From contig CAMWGS010000164.1 of assembly GCA_947173865.1 (NCBI GenBank), positions 1 through 5,029 on the forward strand: a DNA stretch of 5,029 bases, given 5' to 3'. This DNA comes from an uncultured Ruminococcus sp. (lineage in GTDB: Bacteria > Bacillota > Clostridia > Oscillospirales > Ruminococcaceae). The first letter of the stretch is position 1; each line of letters starts with the position of its first letter. Of this stretch, positions 1-5,029 are shown in pieces. The translations under genes were made by a program, and so were the position numbers. A model generated the notes under the pieces. It was given only the letters and a program-made list of their open reading frames with translations. It was not told the origin of the DNA and made no database searches.

Positions 1-69
1 CCCAGGCCCACCTCCCCCCCCGCCCACACACCCACCCCCCGCCCTGCCCCCAGACCCGGGCCCGCCCCC
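1..69. other. G+C-only low-complexity stretch, probable contig-end artefact
   Basis: These bases are nearly all C with a few G, A and T (runs of 6 to 8 C), unlike the moderate-to-low GC sequence beside them. On the minus strand this is a G-rich tract that replaces the expected subunit A codons right after the conserved YERAGR motif. It contains no stop codon only because T and A are so rare. A poly-G/poly-C sequencing or assembly error at a contig end is the simplest reading. A real GC-rich insertion in a conserved catalytic gene is unlikely. Confidence 0.8.
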
Positions 70-1182
70 ACGTCCCGCTCGCTCGTAGAACTGTGCGAGA
101 CGGCTTCCGAGATAAGCAGGATAACCCTCGTCACCCGGCATTTCCTCAAGTCGTCCCGACATCTCACGGAGAGCTTCCGCCCATCGTGAAGTTGAGTCTG
201 CCATGAGTGCGACAGAATAACCCATATCACGATAATATTCCGCAATTGTAATGCCCGTATAAACAGACGCTTCACGTGCGGCAACAGGCATATCAGACGT
301 ATTTGCGATAAGCACCGTTCTTTCCATAAGTGATTTATTTGTATGTGGGTCAATAAGGTCGGGGAACTCATTAAGAACGTCGGTCATTTCTTTGCCACGC
401 TCGCCGCAGCCGATATACACAATAATGTCAGCGGCTGCCCACTTTGCAAGCTGATGCTGTGTAACCGTCTTACCGCTTCCGAAAGGTCCTGGAATTGCTG
501 CAACACCACCCTTTGCTATAGGGAAAAGACAGTCAACAACCCTCTGTCCTGTAACCAAAGGCATATCGGGTGACAATTTTTTCCTGTAGGGTCTGCCACG
601 TCTTACCGCCCACTTTTGAAACATGGACAATTCACGTTCACCCTTGTCGGTTTCAAGTACACAAACAGTATCGTCTACATGAAATTCTCCTGCTGAAATT
701 TTTTTTACAACACCCTCAACGCCGTTCGGTACGAGGATTTTGTGTAGAACTATATCAGTTTCGGGAACTGTTCCGATTATATCACCACCTGTAACCCTGT
801 CGCCCTCTTTTACAGACGGCGTAAACTGCCACAACTTTTCTCTTTTAAGCGAAGGTACTTCAACACCTCTTTTAAGACTGTTTCCGCAGACTTTTCTTAT
901 ATCGTCAAGAGGTCGCTGTATGCCATCGAAAATACTTCCGATAAGTCCCGGACCGAGTTCAACGCTCATTGGTTCACCTGTTGAAACAACTTTCTCACCC
1001 GTGCCGAGTCCTGCGGTTTCTTCATAAACCTGTATTGAAGCACGGTCTCCGTGCATTTCTATAATTTCGCCTATAAGTTTCTGTTCGCTTACACGCACAA
1101 CATCAAACATATTAGCGTCTCTCATACCCTCAGCAACTACAAGTGGGCCTGAGATTTTTACAACTGTTCCTGTACTGCTCAT
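1..1182 (-). CDS. ntpA: V-type ATP synthase/ATPase subunit A, catalytic (3'-truncated)
   Basis: This is the catalytic nucleotide-binding subunit of the cytoplasmic V1/A1 head; it alternates with subunit B in a hexamer and hydrolyses or makes ATP. It starts at the ATG at 1182 (MSSTGTVVKISGPLVVAEGM, the usual N-terminal beta-barrel) and reads open to the left edge with no stop. Residues ~1-70 are the barrel and ~110-190 the A-specific bulge insertion (around EGDRVTGGDIIGTVPETDIV). The P-loop GPFGSGKT is at residues 232-239, the GCGERGKEM motif carries the catalytic glutamate at residue 261, and the Walker B/arginine region LMADSTSRWAEAL starts near 327. Homology continues through LAQFYERAGR (residue ~371, base 70). 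The last ~23 codons (bases 1-69) become Gly/Pro/Arg-rich and do not resemble the family, which normally goes on to about 580-600 residues. True subunit A sequence is therefore 70-1182, about 63% of the protein. No frameshift is visible before base 70. It lies 14 bases after subunit F; subunit B should follow. Confidence 0.96.
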   Translation of the reverse strand, partial: MSSTGTVVKISGPLVVAEGMRDANMFDVVRVSEQKLIGEIIEMHGDRASIQVYEETAGLGTGEKVVSTGEPMSVELGPGLIGSIFDGIQRPLDDIRKVCGNSLKRGVEVPSLKREKLWQFTPSVKEGDRVTGGDIIGTVPETDIVLHKILVPNGVEGVVKKISAGEFHVDDTVCVLETDKGERELSMFQKWAVRRGRPYRKKLSPDMPLVTGQRVVDCLFPIAKGGVAAIPGPFGSGKTVTQHQLAKWAAADIIVYIGCGERGKEMTDVLNEFPDLIDPHTNKSLMERTVLIANTSDMPVAAREASVYTGITIAEYYRDMGYSVALMADSTSRWAEALREMSGRLEEMPGDEGYPAYLGSRLAQFYERAGRGGGPGSGGRAGGGCVGGGGGGPG

Positions 1183-1194
1183 TTTTATAAATCG

Positions 1195-1199
1195 CCTCA
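1195..1199 (-). promoter_or_regulatory. Weak ribosome binding site of subunit A
   Basis: TGAGG overlaps the TGA stop of subunit F and lies 12 bases before the subunit A ATG. The core is short and the spacing long, so initiation may depend partly on ribosomes finishing subunit F. No better start fits the conserved N-terminus of subunit A. Confidence 0.5.
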
Positions 1200-1511
1200 A
1201 TTCTTCAGTATATCAGAACCTACAGCCTTTTCAACCGCTTCATGTACGGCTCTCATTCCGTCGCCCGTATTTCCCTTTATTGCAGGAATAAGGACAATTG
1301 ACGGCAAACGGCTGTTACGGTATTTGTTTATTTTATCACTCACCAGTGCCGCAGCAGGTTCAGTAATATAGATTACTGCAAAATCGTTTGCCGCAAGCCT
1401 TGTTATAAGTTTTGAAATTTTCTGCGGTTCGGTTTCACAGAAAACAGAAAGACCAAGTGCCGCAAAACCCGAAACGCTCGCACTGTCCCCGATTACTGCA
1501 ACTTTATACAT
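1197..1511 (-). CDS. V-type ATP synthase/ATPase subunit F (central stalk)
   Basis: This small soluble subunit binds subunit D in the rotating central stalk and links the catalytic head to the membrane rotor. The 104-residue product is normal length for the family. It has the CheY-like alternating beta/alpha pattern: MYKVAVIGDSASVSGFAALG at the N-terminus, a middle strand with FAVIYITEPAAAL (~residues 44-56), the strand LPSIVLIPA (~69-77), and a C-terminal helix ending AVGSDILKN. The start at 1511 is supported by the conserved VIGD motif immediately after it. The ATG overlaps the end of subunit C by 8 bases (ATGTATAA), and only a distant GGAAAGG (1525-1531, spacer 13) precedes it, so translation is probably coupled to subunit C. 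In Enterococcus hirae this subunit is named NtpG and in archaea AtpF/AhaF; I leave the symbol blank because naming differs between systems. Confidence 0.93.
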   Translation of the reverse strand: MYKVAVIGDSASVSGFAALGLSVFCETEPQKISKLITRLAANDFAVIYITEPAAALVSDKINKYRNSRLPSIVLIPAIKGNTGDGMRAVHEAVEKAVGSDILKN

Positions 1512-2439
1512 ATAATTTTCTCAACCTTTCCGTAATTGTCTCAATATCCGCTCCGCTTTCCCTGCAAACCAAAATTATACGCAGATTTCTGATTTCAGTT
1601 TCCTTTGCAATATAGTAAGCTATAAGCGGTTCAACACCAAAAGCCTGCAAACGTGCTGTTTCGGCAAGTTCAGTAATCATGTCATCACAATATTTTTCAA
1701 ACTGTGCGGGATTTTCTTTCAAAAGCTGTGCCATTTCACCATACTGAGTATGTTCAAGAAAACTGATTACACTGTCAGTACCACCGAGTGAAGCCCTTAT
1801 CAGAGACTCTTTGTCAAGTGCCGTACTTCCGCACAGAGCAGTTTCAAGAAACGCCCTTGACTTTCCCATTTTACTGCAACGGTAAGCCGTTTTCATATCA
1901 GCACATACTGTTATAAGTTCCGCATATTTCTGCATAAAATCTCCGCCGAACTCCTCCGCACTTTTCTGCATAGCCCTGAGTGCTGACGAATCAATAAGAG
2001 AATCTGAAAGCTGACCGTCAAGAGTCCCTGTAAGAAGTTCATAGGCTTCGGAAGCTGTTTCACGCATATAATCGGGTAAAATATCGCTGTCCTTTGTCCT
2101 GAACGCCTCTTTAAGTAAATCAATGCTGACGTTCGACGGTTCAATAACATAATTTTCAGGGTCTTTGCCTGAAATCATTGCTTTCAGTACAGCTTTCAGG
2201 TTATGGAAATCGTTCCTGTAAAGAAGAATTTCAAGCTCACTGCTGTCAGGTGCATAACTTTTCAGCATTTCCCACACATCAGAAAGTGTTTTGTTTTCGG
2301 TTTCCTTTGCCGAAACAAGCGATTCAAATTCCGCATTTGTACGTGCATTTATGAGCTGTTCCATGTCACTCTGAGTAAGCAGGGAGCTTTCCATTGCCTT
2401 TACCGCTGAAACCGCACTTGCATATTCTGCTCTGCCCAT
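1504..2439 (-). CDS. ntpC: V-type ATP synthase/ATPase subunit C (V0 d-type rotor adaptor)
   Basis: This is the funnel-shaped, all-helical subunit (equivalent to eukaryotic subunit d) that sits on the proteolipid ring and receives the central stalk D/F. The 311-residue product is near or slightly below the usual 320-350. Family features are visible: an N-terminal helix with KAMESSLLTQSDMEQLINA (~residues 14-32), the FHNLKAVLKAMISGKDPENY segment (~residues 78-97), and the diagnostic C-terminus IAYYIAKETEIRNLRIIL ending in ITERLRKLYV. There are no membrane segments. The start at 2439 has a good AGGTGA site 4 bases upstream, and only 4 bases separate it from the stop of subunit E. Its last 8 bases overlap the start of subunit F. 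Position and sequence agree, so the call is firm, although this family diverges quickly. Confidence 0.94.
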   Translation of the reverse strand: MGRAEYASAVSAVKAMESSLLTQSDMEQLINARTNAEFESLVSAKETENKTLSDVWEMLKSYAPDSSELEILLYRNDFHNLKAVLKAMISGKDPENYVIEPSNVSIDLLKEAFRTKDSDILPDYMRETASEAYELLTGTLDGQLSDSLIDSSALRAMQKSAEEFGGDFMQKYAELITVCADMKTAYRCSKMGKSRAFLETALCGSTALDKESLIRASLGGTDSVISFLEHTQYGEMAQLLKENPAQFEKYCDDMITELAETARLQAFGVEPLIAYYIAKETEIRNLRIILVCRESGADIETITERLRKLYV

Positions 2440-2443
2440 TCAA

Positions 2444-2449
2444 TCACCT
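2444..2449 (-). promoter_or_regulatory. Ribosome binding site of subunit C
   Basis: AGGTGA lies 4 bases before the ATG of subunit C. Its last three bases are also the TGA stop of subunit E, so the site is embedded in the end of the upstream gene. It supports the start at 2439 and tight E-to-C translation. Confidence 0.7.
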
Positions 2450-3043
2450 GCCTGAAAAAAGTTCTCTTGCGAGAGTATCACGGATACCGTCTTTTTCTGA
2501 TTCAATAATTGCCCTGAAACTGCAATTTTCAGAAATCAGACCGTATTCCAGTATAAAACCGTCATTTATTTCTGCGGACTTGTCTGAAACTGTAACTGTT
2601 CCGCCGACTTCTGACGCAACAGCCGTAAGTTTTTCGGAAAAGTCAAAAGGAAGTCTTTTAAGGTCATTTTCACCGAAATAGATTATTCCGCTTCCTTTAT
2701 GAAGTTTACGTCCAGCAATTTTCAGAATCATTTCAAAATAGTCACTGCTCGGAAGTCCGTCAAGTTTTCCAATAATATTTTCAATTGCCGAATTTATAAT
2801 TTCAACCCTGCATTTCAGGATTTTTCTTTTCATTTCCGCATCTGTCGAATTACAGGCGTTTTTATAGTCTGTTTCAGCCTGTGCGGAAGCTTTTTTCATG
2901 TAATCATTGTAAGCCCTTGCGGCTTTTGAGTCGCCCTCTGCCTCTATACCTCTGGCTTTTTCCTCAGCCATACGTATAATATTATTTTCTGTCTGTTTCT
3001 GCTGTTGATTAATTATATTCAGAATTTCGTCAAGTCCCGACAT
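2444..3043 (-). CDS. ntpE: V-type ATP synthase/ATPase subunit E (peripheral stalk)
   Basis: This subunit forms the stator stalk with a small G/H subunit and ties the A/B head to membrane subunit I. The 199-residue product is normal length. Residues ~1-95 form one long charged helix, rich in Lys/Glu/Ala/Gln (for example IRMAEEKARGIEAEGDSKAA), suited to the coiled coil with G/H. Residues ~100-199 form the mixed alpha/beta head that contacts A/B, with GTVTVSDKSAEINDGFILEY and ISENCSFRAIIES. Such a GG..(v)..INDGFIL..G pattern is typical of the E family C-terminal domain. The start at 3043 has a strong AAGGAGGGG site 5 bases upstream. It lies 21 bases after subunit K and 4 bases before subunit C. 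No G/H partner gene is present in this window. Confidence 0.95.
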   Translation of the reverse strand: MSGLDEILNIINQQQKQTENNIIRMAEEKARGIEAEGDSKAARAYNDYMKKASAQAETDYKNACNSTDAEMKRKILKCRVEIINSAIENIIGKLDGLPSSDYFEMILKIAGRKLHKGSGIIYFGENDLKRLPFDFSEKLTAVASEVGGTVTVSDKSAEINDGFILEYGLISENCSFRAIIESEKDGIRDTLARELFSGR

Positions 3044-3048
3044 TTCTG

Positions 3049-3057
3049 CCCCTCCTT
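3049..3057 (-). promoter_or_regulatory. Strong ribosome binding site of subunit E
   Basis: AAGGAGGGG with a 5-base spacer (CAGAA) to the ATG of subunit E fills the 21-base K-E gap. It is among the strongest Shine-Dalgarno sites in the window and fixes the start of subunit E. Confidence 0.85.
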
Positions 3058-3064
3058 GCTTTGT

Positions 3065-3541
3065 TTATATAGCGATATTGTAAATAAGAAGAATCGAAAC
3101 AAGAAGTGCGAGAATTGCGTATGTTTCAACCATTGCCGCCATAATAATACCCTTGCCGTTGTGTTCGGGTTTTTTTGCGGTAATTCCTACGCCTGCGGCT
3201 GCCGCACGTCCCTGAGCGATACCCGAGAAAAGTCCGACTACTGCAATCGGGAGAGCCGCACCCAAAAACATAAGTCCCTGAGCCGTAGTGAGTGCAGCAG
3301 GATTTCCGCCGATAATTCCGATTCTGCTGAGCATAAGAATTGCGGTAAGAAGTCCGTAAAGACCCTGAGTACCAGGAAGAAGCTGTAAAATAAGAACCTT
3401 GCTGAATTTATTCGGGTCAACCGAAACTACTCCTGCGGCTGCCTCTCCGACAAGTCCGACACCCTTTGCCGAGCCTATTCCTGCGAAAAGTGAAGCACAA
3501 GCTGCTCCTAAAATTGCCAGTGCGATTCCCATACTATTCAT
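3065..3541 (-). CDS. ntpK: V-type ATPase subunit K, Na+-type proteolipid (rotor ring)
   Basis: This membrane subunit oligomerises into the rotor ring and carries ions past subunit I. The 158-residue protein has four hydrophobic helices in two related hairpins (~residues 3-75 and ~88-158), as in Enterococcus hirae NtpK. The halves share a G-I-(G/A)...A-A-A-G pattern and only the second has the ion-binding carboxylate, Glu139 in AAMVETYAIL. The first hairpin has LLPGTQGLYG with Leu55, Thr58 and Gln59, and the second also has Gln110 in GIAQG. These match the five Na+ ligands known in E. hirae (Leu61, Thr64, Gln65, Gln110, Glu139), so Na+ is the inferred ion. The start at 3541 has AAGGAGG 9 bases upstream and overlaps the end of subunit I by 8 bases. 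A second in-frame ATG at 3532 would be 18 bases from that site and is less likely. Confidence 0.97.
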   Translation of the reverse strand: MNSMGIALAILGAACASLFAGIGSAKGVGLVGEAAAGVVSVDPNKFSKVLILQLLPGTQGLYGLLTAILMLSRIGIIGGNPAALTTAQGLMFLGAALPIAVVGLFSGIAQGRAAAAGVGITAKKPEHNGKGIIMAAMVETYAILALLVSILLIYNIAI

Positions 3542-5029
3542 TATAATTTTCCTCCTTGAATCTGATATATTGAGTATTTACCTTAAACGGACTGAACTCA
3601 CGTCCACCGCCTGTGTAGAATTTTCCGAACAGTTCAACAAACTGTAGTCTGTCCGTATGAACATAAGCACCCAGAAGATTTATTGCAAGATTTGCTATGT
3701 GACCGACTATGAAAACGACCACGAGCAGTATTGTCTTGACTACCATATTTTCAGGCATTGTGCCTATAAGATTTATAACGCTTGCTATGCTTCCCGTTGC
3801 AAGACCGAGAGCAAGCAGTCGTGAATATGAAAGAATGTCACTCAAATAACCTGTTGCTGTATTATAGAGTGCATAAAGTCCGCCGAAAAATTTACCGAAA
3901 ACAGACTTTGAACTTCTGCCCGAAGTGAGAACAATAAGCACTACTCCTGCTATCATGAGATAAGTTCCGACGGTTTTCAGTATTGGTGGAACATCTGTTA
4001 ATATTCCTGCGGCAAGAGGTGCAACACCTAAAATCGTCATATAAACGGGAACGGTATCAAGTATGGCATCAAGTTTTCTGCCGTCGTCCCACGCCATTTT
4101 GAACGATACGCCGACACCAAGAAACAGATGAAGTATTCCGAGTGCGAACGAGTAAAGAAGAAGTTTTATCGGGTCGTCAAGAGGCTGAAACCATAGGGCG
4201 ATGCTTCCGATTTCTTTTCCGAAATACTCACGCCCGACTACCTGAACTATATCGCCGAACCAGCTTCCGAACAACGCTCCCCATATAAGTGTTGATACAC
4301 CGCAGTTACGGAACATTGTCATAGTTTTTTTCATGCTTGTATCAAGCCTGAATTTTTTCAGTATTATCGTTGTACCGATTAACATCAGAAGGCCGTAACC
4401 CGCATCTGAAAGCATCATGCCGAAAAACAGGTAATAGAAAAACGACATTACGGGTGTAGGGTCAACGTCCGATTTTGACGGCATTGAATACATCTTTGTA
4501 ATTCCCTCAACAGGAGCGGAAAAACGACTGTTTTCAAGTAAAACAGGAACATCTTCGTCATCTGTCAGGTCTATGAAAGTTATTGATGCGGTGTACTTTT
4601 TTTCAATTTCTTTCTGCAAAGAACCCGTATACTTTTCAGGAACGTAACCTGTCAGTACAAACGTACTTTCTGTAAATCCAAGTGAACTCAAAGCATTGTA
4701 TTTGTCTTTACGCATTTGCAGGTAATCAACCGCAAATTTAAGCTCTTTACGGTGTTCGTTAAATTCTGCAATGTGCTTTTCAAGTTCTTTACAACGTCCT
4801 GCGAGAACTGCACACTCATTTTTACAGTGTTCAATGATATTCTTCGGTGTTTCATTTTCTGTTTCCGATAACGGAACAAATGAATTTTTACGCAGAAAAT
4901 CTTCTGTTTCGTCTGCCGTTTCCGTACTGCAAAGTACAAATAAATTTGTCTGTTCCTTTGAAGCGAAAATTGTCTCTTTATAAGAGCCGTCGGGCATATT
5001 TTCGAGGGAAACTCCCGAAGGTACAGAAC
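3534..5029 (-). CDS. ntpI: V-type ATPase subunit I (a-type membrane stator, 5'-truncated)
   Basis: This is the large stator subunit whose membrane half forms the ion half-channels against the K ring and whose soluble half anchors the peripheral stalks. About 497 residues are present, in frame and open to the right edge; the ATG at 4997 is internal. The upstream codons give PSGVSLEN, which continues the conserved soluble domain, and roughly 140-160 N-terminal residues are missing against a usual ~640-660. The first ~190 visible residues are soluble, with a helical, probable coiled-coil stretch (~60-120). The membrane half opens with DVDPTPVMSFFYYLFFGMML and DAGYGL. About seven or eight hydrophobic helices follow, including WGALFGSWFGD. 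The likely essential channel arginine is in DILSYSRLLALGLATGS (codon 3819-3821, 94 residues from the end). The C-terminus VHTDRLQFVELFGKFYTGGG with EFSPFK is diagnostic. The stop overlaps the start of subunit K. Confidence 0.96.
   Translation of the reverse strand, partial: SVPSGVSLENMPDGSYKETIFASKEQTNLFVLCSTETADETEDFLRKNSFVPLSETENETPKNIIEHCKNECAVLAGRCKELEKHIAEFNEHRKELKFAVDYLQMRKDKYNALSSLGFTESTFVLTGYVPEKYTGSLQKEIEKKYTASITFIDLTDDEDVPVLLENSRFSAPVEGITKMYSMPSKSDVDPTPVMSFFYYLFFGMMLSDAGYGLLMLIGTTIILKKFRLDTSMKKTMTMFRNCGVSTLIWGALFGSWFGDIVQVVGREYFGKEIGSIALWFQPLDDPIKLLLYSFALGILHLFLGVGVSFKMAWDDGRKLDAILDTVPVYMTILGVAPLAAGILTDVPPILKTVGTYLMIAGVVLIVLTSGRSSKSVFGKFFGGLYALYNTATGYLSDILSYSRLLALGLATGSIASVINLIGTMPENMVVKTILLVVVFIVGHIANLAINLLGAYVHTDRLQFVELFGKFYTGGGREFSPFKVNTQYIRFKEENYNE
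3551..3557 (-). promoter_or_regulatory. Ribosome binding site of subunit K
   Basis: AAGGAGG lies inside the final codons of subunit I (encoding Lys-Glu-Glu), 9 bases before the ATG at 3541. It supports that ATG over the one at 3532. A strong site fits the need for many K copies per complex. Confidence 0.75.

Noticed and set aside
1..69. G-quadruplex or other regulatory GC-rich element
   Set aside because: The G-rich minus strand could in principle form G-quadruplexes, but it sits where conserved catalytic codons are expected and at the sequence end, so an artefact is far more likely.
343..1027. Plus-strand open frames at 343-573, 570-794 and 740-1027
   Set aside because: They lie antisense to the well-conserved subunit A gene, have Cys/His/Phe-rich compositions typical of antisense shadows, and show no family motif or convincing ribosome binding site.
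1911..2150. Minus-strand 79-codon frame within subunit C, and similar out-of-frame ORFs at 3238-3420 and 4688-4939
   Set aside because: All are fully nested in real genes in another frame, and no family motif is visible in them.
3044..3064. Possible internal promoter or terminator in the largest intergenic gap (K-E)
   Set aside because: The 21 bases hold only the ribosome binding site of subunit E; there is no hairpin with a T tract and no space for -35/-10 boxes.
3005..3388. 127-codon plus-strand open frame antisense to subunit K
   Set aside because: It is the reverse complement of the conserved proteolipid gene. Its Cys/Ser/Arg-rich product (for example RTSLSDTREKSDYCNRE) shows no recognisable fold, and the tight operon leaves no room for a promoter.
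3534..4997. Subunit I as a complete 487-residue gene starting at the ATG at 4997
   Set aside because: The frame stays open to the window edge and encodes conserved family sequence upstream of that ATG, and the usual protein is about 150 residues longer, so the ATG is internal.

Overview
The window is one minus-strand operon segment encoding a V/A-type (V-type) rotary ATPase of the bacterial kind. It is cut at both ends. Read in transcription order (right to left), the genes are: subunit I (membrane stator, 5' end missing), subunit K (proteolipid ring), subunit E (peripheral stalk), subunit C (central stalk/ring adaptor), subunit F (central stalk) and subunit A (catalytic, 3' end missing). The order I-K-E-C-F-A is the standard bacterial/archaeal V-type order. 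Subunits B and D would be expected past the left edge, and the rest of I, perhaps with a small G/H stalk gene, past the right edge.

The genes are packed with almost no intergenic DNA: I/K and C/F overlap by 8 bases each, and the gaps are 21 (K-E), 4 (E-C) and 14 (F-A) bases. No promoter, terminator, RNA gene, repeat or mobile element lies inside, so transcription must start upstream of subunit I. Ribosome binding sites are strong for K, E and C, and weak or badly spaced for F and A, where coupling to the upstream gene is plausible.

The moderate-to-low GC coding sequence, Firmicutes-like Shine-Dalgarno sites (AAGGAGG) and an Enterococcus-like four-helix proteolipid suggest an anaerobic Clostridia member, perhaps a Ruminococcus-type gut or rumen organism. 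That placement is inference. The proteolipid keeps all five residues that bind Na+ in the Enterococcus hirae K-ring, so the enzyme is probably a Na+-translocating ATPase. It would use ATP hydrolysis in A/B, rotation of the central stalk (D/F/C) and ion passage at the I/K interface, with E holding the stator.

The first ~69 bases are almost pure G+C low-complexity sequence. They replace the expected continuation of subunit A directly after a conserved motif. This looks like a bad contig end rather than biology. Apart from it the window is ordinary, conserved housekeeping/energy-metabolism sequence, and I see no undescribed system in it.
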